A DNA stretch of 64,000 nt from Lithodes maja (GCA_037953745.1 JBAKBP010003131.1:1-64000), one strand, 5' to 3'; shown: positions 11,656 through 22,456, counted from the stretch's first letter. Notes: generated by a model from the letters alone, not told the origin. A program made the numbers and translations.

Positions 11656-12426
11656 AAGCTTATAAATAACGTCTACCCAACAAAAGGCTACAGACTCTCT
11701 CATGTAACCCTTCCAGCTACCGGTACCATATATCTTTCCTAAGCTTATAAATAACGTCTACCCAACAAAAGGCTACAGACTCTCTCATGTAACCCTTCCA
11801 GCTACCGGTACCATATATCTTTCCTAAGCTTATAAATAACGTCTACCCAACAAAAGGCTACAGACTCTCTCATGTAACCCTTCCAGCTACCGGTACCATA
11901 TATCTTTCCTAAGCTTATAAATAACGTCTACCCAACAAAAGGCTACAGACTCTCTCATGTAACCCTTCCAGCTACCGGTACCATATATCTTTCCTAAGCT
12001 TATAAATAACGTCTACCCAACAAAAGGCTACAGACTCTCTCATGTAACCCTTCCAGCTACCGGTACCATATATCTTTCCTAAGCTTATAAATAACGTCTA
12101 CCCAACAAAAGGCTACAGACTCTCTCATGTAACCCTTCCAGCTACCGGTACCATATATCTTTCCTAAGCTTATAAATAACGTCTACCCAACAAAAGGCTA
12201 CAGACTCTCTCATGTAACCCTTCCAGCTACCGGTACCATATATCTTTCCTAAGCTTATAAATAATGTCTACCCAACAAAAGGCTACAGACTCTCTCATGT
12301 AACCCTTCCAGCTACCGGTACCATATATCTTTCCTAAGCTTATAAATAACGTCTACCCAACAAAAGTCTACAGACTCTCTCACGTAACCCTTCCAGCTAC
12401 CGGTACCATATATCTTTCCTAAGCTT
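11656..12426. repeat. 85-bp satellite, block 3
   Basis: About nine further units in the same phase and strand as blocks 1 and 2. The last units carry more substitutions (AATGTC, AAAAGTCTAC), as expected at an array edge. Confidence 0.95.
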
Positions 12427-12729
12427 CACAACATCCTCTAAATGTAGCTCAAATAAAAAATGTAAGACGTCGTCGGTACAGAAGGGGTTAAGGAGATTGT
12501 GGAACTAGATGAGAGAGTAGACAACAATGAGTGGTTGGGTAGATTGGAGGGCTAGTTCCTGGTGGGTAAGGGGAGAGGGGGTACGGTAAATGGAAGAGGA
12601 GTGCAGAAGAACTAGTACGTGAGGGTTGACAATACCAATAGATGTTCATACGGAAAGGACGGAGGACAGAGATGTACTTTATTGATTTCATCCCCAATAC
12701 CAAACACCTCCCAATTAAATTAATGAACA

Positions 12730-12815
12730 TTTGTGATTCGAACCTGGGTTACCACATACCACATACCGGTACATGTCTTAAACACTCTAACCATTACACC
12801 AACAAGGTTGAATAA
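12730..12815 (-). repeat. tRNA-like SINE head
   Basis: On the minus strand TTGGTGTAATGGTTAGAGTG resembles an A-box half and AGGTTCGAATCAC a B box. A SINE or decayed tRNA is likely. Confidence 0.5.
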
Positions 12816-12902
12816 CCTTATGAATTAATTTCATCTGGGGGATATCCCCAACTGTAATTAATTCTACAGCACTAAGCGACGAAGGCTATATAGCACTGGA
12901 AA

Positions 12903-12992
12903 CTGTCGTAGCATAGCCGAGATTCGAACCCACGCGGCTAGTCGTCACCAACATAGCGCTAGAGCCTTACCCCGTTAGACCACGACAGCTTC
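12903..12992 (-). repeat. tRNA-like sequence (SINE head or tRNA pseudogene)
   Basis: Minus strand: 7-bp acceptor-like arms CTGTCGT and ACGACAG enclose TGGTCTAACGG (A box) and GGGTTCGAATC (B box). The T arm pairs poorly and there are extra bases, so a functional tRNA is doubtful. A phrase from the neighbouring SINE (ATTACACCAACAAG) occurs on both sides, suggesting nested insertion. Confidence 0.5.
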
Positions 12993-13127
12993 TATTACAC
13001 CAACAAGACAGTTATAATTACCGTACCGGTACATCCTATGACCACGATTGATATCCATTTATCGAATACAGAATAGGACTTTTACAGTAAGGGGTCAGGG
13101 AAGGGGGCGCAAGTGTTTGGTCATGCA

Positions 13128-13330
13128 GGGGTGAGATGCGAAAATATACCGGCCAAAGGCCAGTTCCTCCTAAATTACAGGCTCGCTATTGCTCGTCAGG
13201 AAATATATCGACACCAAAATTACACGAAAGGTCTTATTGTTGGCAAATAAATGAGACAAAATCTTTTAAAATCGGCAAGCAAACGGGGCGAAGGTCTTAT
13301 AATCTCATAGGTAAATGGGGCTAAACATGA
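13128..13330. repeat. MITE fragment, family M3
   Basis: Carries CCGGCCAAAGGCCAGTTCCTCC, then GCTCGCTATTGCTCGTCAGG, ATCGACACC and GGGGCTAAACATGAGGG. The same ordered phrases recur near 34560-34770, 39000-39190, 39860-40000 and 40449-40510. Confidence 0.65.
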
Positions 13331-13485
13331 GGGAAAAGGGGGTAAAAAAAAACCCTATACCTCCCTTAACCATCTGACGAATTGTTCACCTAACGAATAA
13401 CAAGAAGATGACATAAGTGAGGCCCTGGTCACTGGCAGCAGGGTTACCAAATCAAGCCCGCTATATAGTAAATAAAGCCGAAAAT

Positions 13486-13809
13486 CGCTAGAATAATGCT
13501 ACAATCTACAGTATATAATATCACTCTAAAATGGTTCAAATCTCCTGAATATCGCTAGATTAATGCCATAATCTATAGAATATCACTATAAAATGGTTCT
13601 AATCTCCAAAATATCGCTAGAATAATGTCACAATCTATAGATTATCACTCTAAAATGGCTCAAATCTCCAGAATACCGCTAGAATAATGCCACAATCTAT
13701 AGAAAACCACTCTAAAAATGTTCAAATCTCCAGAATACCGCTAGAATAATGCCACAATCTATAGAATACCTCTCTAAAAATGTTTAAATCTCCAGAATAT
13801 CGCTAGAAT
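13486..13809. repeat. 62-bp minisatellite, 5 copies
   Basis: Units begin CGCTAGAATAATG at 13486, 13553, 13615, 13677 and 13739 and end at 13800. The first is 67 bp, the others 62. Copies differ at several sites, so the array is older than the 84- and 85-bp arrays. Confidence 0.9.
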
Positions 13810-13990
13810 TCTTGTCGCTCGAAGTAAATACCTCTAGGCCTAGCGGGAAAGTGGCTGCATTGACAACACTGCCAATGTTGCCAATTTAGCTACTTGCTCG
13901 CTAGATTTGGAGGTGTTTACTTTGATCTAGAGGCAAATGTTTACATCTAGTGGCAAGAATGCTAGCGATATTTTGGAGATTTGCAGTAAA
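13810..13990. repeat. Foldback partner of the 62-bp repeat
   Basis: CTAGCGATATTTTGGAGATTT near 13965 is the complement of the 62-bp unit. AGTAAATACCTC (13825) faces GAGGTGTTTACT (13910). The array therefore lies in one arm of a larger foldback element. Confidence 0.55.
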
Positions 13991-14232
13991 TACGGTGGGG
14001 TTAACATATACCCTAACCTTGCATTAAATGGGTCTAAACATGAGGGAAAAAGGAGTAAGGGACGTAAGGAGAGGGGGAGACATTACCACAAAGGACCCGG
14101 TACTAAGGAAGACGGATGGTTCAGATGGGAGACTAACATATATCCTAACCCTGCAGTAAATAAACACACACACACACACTGGACAACTATATAATTATAT
14201 CCACTATCTATCTATGTCTACCTCTCTCTATC

Positions 14233-17200
14233 TTTTTTTTTTTTTTTAAAGACCTCCGTCTACGTATTGTGAAAAACCTGTTCTCCTCCAGCAAATTGTG
14301 GGGTTGAGTGAGTGAAGGGGGGGACAGTGAATGAAGGAGGATACATGTTTTTTCAAAATACGTGTTGCTAGCCCCAAACGCGCGAGCAACTGTGGCTTTC
14401 AACCATCCGACACATCCCCTTTTATTTATGTGCATCACACATGTTACATACAAATAAAGTTTATGTTTTGTTTTACCCTACTGTGGAAAGACTACGGATA
14501 CACCACTCCTGCCTGGGCCTCACACAGTGGCATGCCCCAGTCCTGTCGAACTGAGCTCATGACGCTGGTGGCATTGCCCCGGAGGATAGTCATCCCTAGT
14601 CTTTGCTTGAGCCAGAGGGTTTCCCGGGGTTCTCCTGAAACTTCTCTGATTTTACGGCCTATTTCATTCACCATCTTAAGGGTGGTAGGGCCGAAGACTC
14701 CTGAAGTTTCGAATGCCAGGGGCTCGAACTGATGATTTCTGGCGATGGCTTGATATTTTTCTCGCTTTTTATTTTCTGTTATCCGGGCGGCTTCACCTGC
14801 TTCGTCGGCGTTTCTGGCGATGTTGGTTGTGGAGAAAGTGTCAACACATGTGGCATCCCACACGAGGCACCGGCTATTCTTGTAAGGGAAAGTGGTCATC
14901 CCATCTGGCCGTTTGCCGTCTTCTCTGTGAAGTCCATGTGGTTTGAGGATTGATGCACGGTTAGCACTCTGCAGGGCCCGTTTTATGACATCATTTAGTG
15001 CAGAGTGTCTTGGCAGGCGGCCTGCGTTGTAATTACATGACAAGGCATGGTGACCTTGAGCATCCATCCCCCCACCACACTTGCAAGTGTGTGGGTGACA
15101 AAGTGCCGCACCCACTCTGAGCGCGATGGCAACCCGAAGCGCTTCAGCATCCAAGCGAGTTCCAAGAGGTGGGATGGGGATGGCGTGTAACCACAAGCCA
15201 CTCTCCGAACGGGCGGCTGCCTGGAGGCGTGCTTTTGCAACCTGGTCTGCATTGGTTAGGAGATTTTCTTGAGTTTTCTTCGCCGAGATGGTATCCCACG
15301 CTTTCTGCTTGCTCCTGGAGGTACCCTGAGGCTCCTCCTCTACTCCTGTACTTCCCTTCCAGGTGTTAATCGCTGCTGTTACGTCCCCATTAAGTGTCAT
15401 TCCGGGTTGAGAAGAAAGGATGGACACTACAAGGTCGTTGGTCGCGATGAGGGAAGAGATAAAGGCTGGGGAGGCAATATCCGAGGCTCTCCGTATACCC
15501 AAGCCCCCGAGGCGGACAGGAAGGGTGGCTTGTGTCCAGGCCCGTTCTTTAAATTCCACGTTGGTGATGCTGGTCACTGCTTCTCGGATTATGCTGTCTA
15601 ATTCTTGGAGGCCACCATTGTTCGTGTAAGTCATCGATGTGCGCAGGAGGTATTGGAGTTTTGGGATGGAGAAACAGTTCTTGAGCAGGGCCAGAGCTGA
15701 GTGGGCATCGAAGTGTATCAGGCGACTCACGAGACGTTGAAGCTCCTCCTTTTTAACTTGAAGTGCTGGTGGGATTGCTGCCAGAGTTAGTGGGGAACCT
15801 AATAGGGTTTGCTGGTGCTCCTGAAGGATCTTTACATCTGGCAATATGTCTCGAAACAGGGCCTGAGTCTCTTCTCCTTGTTCACGTGTGTGATTGAGGA
15901 GGACAAGTTCACATTTGGTGTCATTTATCACTAGCCCAGCCTGGCCGAGGTCAGTTACGATGTTATTTAGGTCGGTTAGAACGTTCTCTACTGACCCACC
16001 CAAGGTTGCATCGTCCAGGTACCATACATTCAGTTCTGACCTTACTTTGTTAGCTGCTGCATCCACCCCTATTGAGAAAAGAGCAGGACCACCTGGATCT
16101 CCCTGCTGTAACCCAGTCGCTGATGGGATTACCGTCTCGCCAAACATCAGGATTGAAGGTTTGGAATAAGCCTGCCAAAGTAGGGGGTACAGAGTGGGGA
16201 TGTGTTCTTGAGCTGCACGGAGGAAGACATCCCTGCGAATGCTGTTGAATGCGTTCCGCATGTCAATCTTTAGAAGCACTCGTTTTTCCTGGGCTTTGCT
16301 GAGGTAGGTGCGGGTTGCGTGTACAGCAGCTTCACACCCCCCTGGAGTTCCGAAACCTAGTTGAAGTGGTCTTAAGTGTTGACCTAGGCCATTCGAGAGT
16401 GGTTTCAAACCCACCTTTGTGGCAAGGCGGCGGAAGGTGTTCCCTACTGCTATTGGGCGCACACCGCCATCTTTTTTTGCCAGTGCACAGAGTGATGTCC
16501 CAAAAAATAGGGGTGTGGCACAGTCGGGTACTTCCCCTCTTAAAACCATGTTGATGAATTTGGTGAGGGTTTCCAAGAGTGCCTCCCCAGCAGCTCCTGA
16601 TCCCTGACCCAAGAGGCCTTTGAGGTGGGCGGGTCGGATACCATCTGGGCCCGCGGCTGAGCCTGCTGGGAATGAAGTCACTGCGGCAACCACCTGCTCC
16701 TTCGTGACAACTAAAGGTTGGCGCATCTGGTCATTTGGGGCAGGGGGGAGGTTTAGGTCCGTAGGTGTAGGTGGGTGCTTCTCTTGTAGGGCTTCGACAA
16801 CTTCAGTGCCTTGACCAGCAAAACCTTCTGAAGAGGACAACAGTCTGACGGCCCCTTTGATGTCACCCCTCTTACATAGCTGTTCAGCCTCTTCCTCTTC
16901 CTTGTCCTGTTGCTTCTGGACCCTGTTTGGTTGCTGTTCGGGGGGTTCCACCAGTTTGTTTCCATCCATATACTGTGCTACTTGACGTTTCACTCTGGTG
17001 GCTAGTGAAACCTGAAGATGGTCTTGTATGTTGGTTCTGGGTGGTTTTCGGAGGGCCCCATAGGAGAAACCCAGGAGCCGTGCCCATGCGAGGGGTGTCT
17101 TGAGCTGTAGGGCCTGCTTTATGATGGTTGTAAGGGCCTCCGCCACTTGGATTCTGGCTCCTTTAGGTACCCGGGCAAGGACCTGGATCCGTGCTTTCCA

Positions 17201-17545
17201 TTTGGTCACAAGTTGGATCAAGTCGGTGACCGGTGTTGCCGGTGTTGCCCCGGTTGGCTCTGCAGTGGGCCCTGGGCATGCGAGACATTTCCAGTTTGGT
17301 TGTTCTCCTGATGTTTTCTTTGTCGGCTTAGCACAAGATAAATGAATAGATCTAAGACAGTCGGAACATTTTCGCGAATTCTTTCTTGCATTGGTTTTTC
17401 CGCACTTAAAACACTTAGTATCTGCTAGGCCATAGTCTTCCAAGATTATCCGTTCGTCTGCCTCTACCAAGCCATCCTCCTGATCTTCCCGTGGTGCTTC
17501 CATCTCTACCATGTCTCCCTTGTTTCAGAAACCCCGGGAAATCTC
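14233..17545 (-). mobile_element. LINE with restriction-like endonuclease, coding-intact
   Basis: A minus-strand non-LTR retrotransposon. The 15-base T run at 14233-14247 is its poly(A) end, and one long ORF fills 14492-17512. The 5' boundary is not visible. Just outside the tail is a short (TCTA)-rich tract. Related lineages often insert at specific sites, so the flank may be informative. Confidence 0.8.
14492..17512 (-). CDS. LINE ORF: PHD-like finger, reverse transcriptase, CCHC, restriction-like endonuclease
   Basis: A 1006-residue ORF without interruption. A Cys-rich finger (CFKCGK ... CSDC ... HLSC ... CLAC) spans residues 34-80. RT motifs are AAGPDGIRP, LLKIDMRNAFNSIRRD, LQQGDPGGPALFS and YLDD near residue 498. 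No apurinic endonuclease lies before the RT. The C-terminus has CKCGGGMDAQGHHALSC (C-x-C-x8-H-x4-C, about residue 810), then RPDG (about 868), VWDATCVD (about 887) and a downstream KREKYQ. That is the CCHC plus PD-(D/E)xK layout of R2-type elements. The protein should nick target DNA and prime reverse transcription there. The start ATG is followed by an acidic leader; other in-frame starts are possible. Which RLE clade it belongs to is unresolved. Confidence 0.85.
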   Translation of the reverse strand: MVEMEAPREDQEDGLVEADERIILEDYGLADTKCFKCGKTNARKNSRKCSDCLRSIHLSCAKPTKKTSGEQPNWKCLACPGPTAEPTGATPATPVTDLIQLVTKWKARIQVLARVPKGARIQVAEALTTIIKQALQLKTPLAWARLLGFSYGALRKPPRTNIQDHLQVSLATRVKRQVAQYMDGNKLVEPPEQQPNRVQKQQDKEEEEAEQLCKRGDIKGAVRLLSSSEGFAGQGTEVVEALQEKHPPTPTDLNLPPAPNDQMRQPLVVTKEQVVAAVTSFPAGSAAGPDGIRPAHLKGLLGQGSGAAGEALLETLTKFINMVLRGEVPDCATPLFFGTSLCALAKKDGGVRPIAVGNTFRRLATKVGLKPLSNGLGQHLRPLQLGFGTPGGCEAAVHATRTYLSKAQEKRVLLKIDMRNAFNSIRRDVFLRAAQEHIPTLYPLLWQAYSKPSILMFGETVIPSATGLQQGDPGGPALFSIGVDAAANKVRSELNVWYLDDATLGGSVENVLTDLNNIVTDLGQAGLVINDTKCELVLLNHTREQGEETQALFRDILPDVKILQEHQQTLLGSPLTLAAIPPALQVKKEELQRLVSRLIHFDAHSALALLKNCFSIPKLQYLLRTSMTYTNNGGLQELDSIIREAVTSITNVEFKERAWTQATLPVRLGGLGIRRASDIASPAFISSLIATNDLVVSILSSQPGMTLNGDVTAAINTWKGSTGVEEEPQGTSRSKQKAWDTISAKKTQENLLTNADQVAKARLQAAARSESGLWLHAIPIPPLGTRLDAEALRVAIALRVGAALCHPHTCKCGGGMDAQGHHALSCNYNAGRLPRHSALNDVIKRALQSANRASILKPHGLHREDGKRPDGMTTFPYKNSRCLVWDATCVDTFSTTNIARNADEAGEAARITENKKREKYQAIARNHQFEPLAFETSGVFGPTTLKMVNEIGRKIREVSGEPRETLWLKQRLGMTILRGNATSVMSSVRQDWGMPLCEAQAGVVYP

Positions 17546-17936
17546 TCCTGGCACATATCTAGATTATTGCTGTTGTTATTAATGTATAATTGGCTGGATG
17601 CATAAAAATTCACATATCATAGTCAACCTTTCTGATGGGCAATTGGCCTGCTTCTCCTAAAGCTAAGTGGTTAAATGTATAAATCCTCGGCATTGGGCAC
17701 CGGTACAACTAAAAGATCTAACTGATTGAAGGGAAGCACGCCAATTATATCCTATGATTACTTACACTGGCGACGCCACCCTGATGTTGAGTATTAATAA
17801 ATGCTTAGGATATTAATAATGCTGTCAACATCAAGATAGGGAGAGAGCCAGGGAGTGAGCGAGAGCCAGGATCTGAGTGGGTAACCGAATCTAGGACAGC
17901 AGTTATGGAAAAATGCTTAAATTGTACAAAATGTTA
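17546..17936. other. Non-coding stretch
   Basis: No gene or clear repeat seen. It may include the 5' UTR of the LINE at 14233-17545. Confidence 0.5.
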
Positions 17937-18145
17937 AGAGAGAGAGAGAGCAGGGGCGGGGGCGAGGGAGAAAGAAAGCGAGCTGGAGAGGGGGCTGGCC
18001 TGGTTGGGTATTGAAAGATGTTAGGGAAAAACAAATAACTAAAATGATAAAAAGCGATCTGAAGTTATAAAAAAACAAAAAATAATAACACTGAGACGGT
18101 TAAGTGCGGTGATTGAAAGTGGATGGAAAGATGTTAAGGATAAAA

Positions 18146-18147
<2 letters not shown>

Positions 18148-18205
<58 letters not shown>
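18148..18205. repeat. (AG)n microsatellite
   Basis: Pure AG run; a shorter AG run is at 17937-17951. Confidence 0.95.
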
Positions 18206-18208
<3 letters not shown>

Positions 18209-18667
18209 AAATGAAAATGGACATGGACCTTATAGCAAGTACTTCATAATGGTTAGAATTGTTTGAGAAGTTGAAAGACCGAGGGTCAGGTCCTTGGGGT
18301 AGATGGAAGATAAGGCCTATGGTGGGGAACCATAAGGGTGAAACTGCCTGCCCTATAAACGGTTACCGTACTTCACTCACCTTGTGGTTACTGCTGGAGG
18401 TTTATGGTGCCTGGGCAAGGCTGGGCTAGTGCCTGACGGCTCCTTGTCCCCTCACTGATACTGGTAATAACACTCTCAAGATTAAACTAAATATGCTTTG
18501 TGGGCGATGTTTAAACAAGAAACCACGTTCTGTTTACTATGTGCCGAAACACCGTATCATCGCCGATCTTCTGATACGTATATGGGTCATTTAGCCCCAC
18601 GATACCCCTCCGAAAATCCCCTCTTTTGAGGAGCTCAACCAACCCTGTGCTCTCACTCACTCGTCTC
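18206..18667. other. Non-coding stretch
   Basis: Nothing supported. TAATGGTTAGAATTG near 18248 faintly resembles a SINE A box. Confidence 0.4.
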
Positions 18668-18704
18668 TATCTATCTATATCTGTCTGTCTGTCTGTCTGT
18701 CTAG
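18668..18704. repeat. (TCTA)n/(TCTG)n microsatellite
   Basis: Short tetranucleotide runs just left of the inverted LINE fragment. Confidence 0.9.
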
Positions 18705-18719
18705 CTATGATGCAATTGT

Positions 18720-19495
18720 ACCGTACGTATAAGGGGTAAAGGTAACCTCATACAAGCCTCTAAATCCAACAAGTTATTCCTAAGCTTAATAAGATTGTCT
18801 ATACTGTCCATACTGACCACCCTATTTCTTGTTACTGCTTTCAGCGTTCCTACAACGCTCTTCCCCTGTTGTACCCTCTCCCGCACTTCTTCATTAAAGA
18901 TGGGACTATTATATGGATGAAGAAGTGCGGGAGAGGGTACAACAGGGGAAGAGGGTTGTAGGAACGCTGAAAGCAGTACCGTAACAAGAAATAGGGTGGT
19001 CAGTATGGAAGTGAAGAAGTCCTTGCATGACAGTGTGGTAATCCCGACACTGACTTACGGAAGCGAAGCATGGACGTTGGTTGAGAGACTCGGACCAAGA
19101 GTGAGAGCAGTGGAAACGAATTACCTAAGAAGTGCGTGCGGAGTTACATGGAGGGATAGACAGACGAATGAGGAAGTAAGAAGGAGGTGTGGTGTGGAGG
19201 TAGATGTGCTGGAAAGTGTGAAAAGGAACAACTTGAGATGGTTCGGCCATATGGAACGTATGGAAAGCGAGAGAATGACTAACAGGGTGTACGAGAGCGA
19301 GGTGGAGGGACAGAGAGGGAGAGGTAGACCGAAAGAGAGGTGGAAGGATGGAGTGAGGAAGTATATGAACGAAGGCGGTGCTGGTTGGGGGGAGGGGCGT
19401 CGACTGACCGGGGACAGAGGTGCAGGGGGGCGGTTCGTTCGTGGCCACCCCTTCGGGGATCACGGCGTCAGGCAATAGATAGATAGATAGAATAA
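18720..19495 (+). mobile_element. RTE-like LINE 3' fragment with inverted 5' part
   Basis: Left part 18720-18900 is antisense and right part 18915-19480 is sense. About 100 bp (GAAGAAGTGCGGGAGAGGG through GTGGTCAGTATGGA) occurs in both, forming a palindrome. The right end has an (ATAG)n tail. This is the structure left by twin priming during LINE insertion. Confidence 0.75.
18915..19478 (+). pseudogene. RTE-like reverse transcriptase C-terminus
   Basis: Translated phrases SVVIPTLTYGSEAWTL, LRWFGHMERM and RGRGRPKERW are typical of the RT tail of RTE-like LINEs. The open frame starts at 18996. Upstream, a 4-base difference from the antisense copy (CCGT after GCAGTA) breaks the frame. No catalytic RT core is present. 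Confidence 0.75.
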
Positions 19496-19762
19496 GATTG
19501 TCGAATAATGTCCAGAGTAAAAAACAAATGCGTCATGGGATACGGAAACGTTGACGAGTATATTTAGAGGATCTTGCCTTGCAGTCGGAGTGTATCGAGT
19601 CCAAATATGTTGCACAAAATTGTCGCCTAATATCCAATATTTTAACTACCGGTACAGTATGTGTGGGCTTTGAATTTTGAATACCGGTAGCCAATATATA
19701 GCTCAAAGTGGACATGACGCTCTAATAAACTATCATAACTTGTATAATACGTGATTAATCCT
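19496..19762. other. Non-coding stretch
   Basis: No feature recognised. Confidence 0.4.
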
Positions 19763-21036
19763 CCTAAGGAAAACTTCATACGTCACTCCAATCCCCAAAA
19801 CCCCCTCCCCACATTCTCTTAATGAACTCAGACCGATTGCCATTACGCCCATCCCTAGTCTAATCTGTGAGGACTTTGTATTCACCTGGGCTTACTCACA
19901 AATCCGTCACTTGATAGATCCCCAACAGTTTGGCAACGTAAAAACCTCCTCCACCACTCACTGTCTTATTAGCTTCCTAGATTATATTTACACAAATCTT
20001 GAGAAGAGAAAGACTTCCCTCGCCCTTGCCTTTATTGACTTCAGGAAAGCATTTGACCTTGTTGACCACACCATCATCATCAACAAAGCCATTAAGTTGG
20101 GGCTACATCCTACCCTGGTTGCGTGGTTGACCGACTTCCTCAGTGACAGACGACAAGCAGTGCGATACCAAGGCTTCATCTCCACCTTCCTAGACATCAC
20201 ATGTGGAGTCCCACAGGGCACAAAGATGGGGCCTCTATTGTTCCTCATCTTGATTAATGATGCCCTAAAGGACACCCCATTCCACTGGAAGTACGTGGAC
20301 GACTCGACAGTCGGCATTACTGTCGATAACACCTCCCCTAACTATGACCCCCTACAAGACATCCTCGACCGTCTCCAAGCATGGACCACAGACAATCATG
20401 TGTCTATCAATCATGACAAGACAGTGGTCATGCACATCAACACTTCCGTCACCGACCTTCCTCCACCCACTGTCACAATTGGTCCTCATCCCCTTCAGCT
20501 TGTTGAGTCCACCAAACTCCTCGGAATCACTGTGGACAACAAACTGAACTGGAAGAAACATGTAACTACCACAGTCAGGACCGCCACTTACAAGTTGTTT
20601 ATGCTAAGGCGGTTGAGATCCCTGGGGGCGCCGGAGAATGAGCTGAAGAGTATATATAACACCTTCATACTCCCTAAGCTCACCTACGCCTCTCCCGCCT
20701 GGTCCTCCTCTCTAACCCTAACACAACAACGTCAACTGGAGAGAGTTCAGAGGAGGGCATGCAGGATCATCCTGGGTGGCACATATCCAGGGTACGAGGA
20801 AGCTCTCACCACCCTTAGCATACCTGCACTCTCAACCCACCACTACAACACACTCAAACAGTTTGCATCTAAGCTGCTTGTTCACCCACGACACAGAAAC
20901 TTACTTCCACCAGACGCCCCTAGACCTACACGTGCTGCTCGTCATTTCAACACACTCCAACCAATAAGAGCAAGAACTGACAGATATAAAAATAGTCCTA
21001 TCCAAACCATTGTTAATATTATTAATAATGTGTAAT
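19763..21036 (+). pseudogene. 5'-truncated LINE reverse transcriptase, family C
   Basis: Open from about 19770 to the stop at 21033-21035, with no natural start: the sequence enters mid-RT at VTPIPKTPS. Motifs are NELRPIAITP, AFIDFRKAFDLVDH, CGVPQGTKMGPLLFLI, YVDDST and the thumb-region phrase KLLGITVDNKLNWKKH. Endonuclease and ORF1 are missing. The 3' UTR runs into TG-rich repeats near 21080. It is a standard dead-on-arrival LINE copy whose remaining frame is uninterrupted, so insertion is fairly recent. The clade is not resolved. Confidence 0.85.
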
Positions 21037-21083
21037 AACGGCCTGTCACACCATATATACGCGCCCACCTTTAATAATATATG

Positions 21084-21262
21084 CATAAGTGTGTGTGCGT
21101 GTGTGTATTAGAATATAATTTATGTATGTATTTGCTTTAGTTTGTTTATGTATATGTGTATATATGTATCTATGTATGTGCAGTATATGTGTATGTATGT
21201 GTGCGTATATGTGTAATAGTATGTATGTATGCGTTATTTATGTATATATATATGTGTCTATA
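21084..21262. repeat. TG/TATG-rich simple repeat
   Basis: Degenerate TATGTATG and TGTGTA runs directly after the family C fragment. Confidence 0.8.
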
Positions 21263-21341
21263 GTGTATACTGTTTGTGGTTCGAGCCCGGCTGAGAGTAT
21301 CAGGTAGGATAAGAGAAGAGCATATAAGCATGTAATGTGCA

Positions 21342-22456
21342 CTATTGCACTAGACATATCGAAAGCCTTCGATAGAGTCTGGCATAAATCTTTAATTTCT
21401 AAACTACCCTCCTTCGGTTTCTATCCCTCCATCTGTGCCTTTGTCTCTAATTTCCTTTCCGGCCGTTCCATAGCTGCGGTTGTGGACGGCCATTGTTCAC
21501 TTCCTCACCCTATAAACTCCGGTGTTCCTCAGGGCTCTGTCCTATCTCCTATTCTCTTTCTAATTTTTATAAATGATCTCCTTAACTGTACCTTAATTCC
21601 CATCCATTCATACGCAGACGACTCAACCTTACACTACTCCATTAGTTTTTCAGAACGTCCCAGCCAGCAATCCCTCAACGACAAACGTAATGAAGCCATA
21701 GAACTCTTAAATTCTGATCTAAATACTATTTCCAATTGGGGCAGAGAAAACCTTGTTAACTTTAATGCTTCCAAAACCCAATTTCTCCATCTATCTACCC
21801 GTCAGGATCTCCCAGCGGACTATCCCTTATTCTTCAACAATACAAAAATCAACCCTTCATCTTCTTTCAATATTCTTGGTGTCTCTTTTTCTTCTGCTCT
21901 CATTTGGAAGGACCATATTACCAGTCTTGCTAAGGCAGCCTCCCAGAAGCTGGGTGTGCTCAACCGCCTTAGGGGGTTCTTTTCCCCTGCACAGCTTCTT
22001 GCTCTGTACAGGGGCATAGTGCGCCCTTGTATTGAGTATTGTTCACATGTGTGGGGAGGTTCCTCTCACACCGCTCTCCTAGACAAAGTTGAAAGGAAGG
22101 CCTTTCGTATCATTAACTCCCGTCCACTCACCAACTCTCTGCAATCTCTCTCTCTCCGCCGCAATGTTGCATCTCTCTCGCTATTCTATCGCTACTATAA
22201 TAATCAGTGTTCCTCAGAGCTATCCCAGTGCATACCACCTCCTTTACGTAGGGCACGTGGTACCCGTCTTGCAACTCAATCCCACCCCTACTCTGTGCAA
22301 CTCTCCAACCCAAGAGTGAAACGTTACTCTCAAACTTTCTTCTACTCTACATCTGAGCTCTGGAACTCTCTCCCAGAATCAGTCTTTCCCTCTTCCTATG
22401 ACTTAAATTGCTTCAAACTCCGTGTGTCCAGGCATTTTGGCTCGAACGTCCCTTGA
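21342..22456 (+). pseudogene. LINE family A RT C-terminal half, open but truncated
   Basis: About 370 codons without interruption from [11 protein letters not shown] through YADDS to the C-terminal IEYCSHVWGG and LWNSLPESV phrases. The endonuclease and RT fingers are missing, so no active enzyme is expected. The ATG at 21335 belongs to flanking sequence. Confidence 0.9.

Larger units (their letters stand above)
5638..12491. repeat. TTAA-flanked foldback MITE, family M2, hugely expanded
   Basis: The left end reads TTAACCCCTTCTGTACCGAT and the right end is its near complement, ending at TTAA (12488-12491). The same ends bound a 0.56-kb element at 39279-39834. Here the interior has become an 85-bp satellite plus two later insertions. 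The shared interior phrase (ACCATATATC, TTCCTAAGCTT, AACGTCTA) shows that the satellite unit is MITE sequence. Confidence 0.75.

Noticed and set aside
10170..11742. Repeated small frames beginning MMVSRDEFIGLTIYDYF
   Set aside because: They are translations of the duplicated block inside the LTRs, with no sign of coding function.
12903..12992. Functional tRNA gene
   Set aside because: Acceptor arms pair and A/B boxes exist, but the T arm does not pair properly and the length is off. A SINE head or pseudogene fits better.
19125..19475. 116-codon minus-strand frame
   Set aside because: Antisense shadow of the RTE-like RT fragment.
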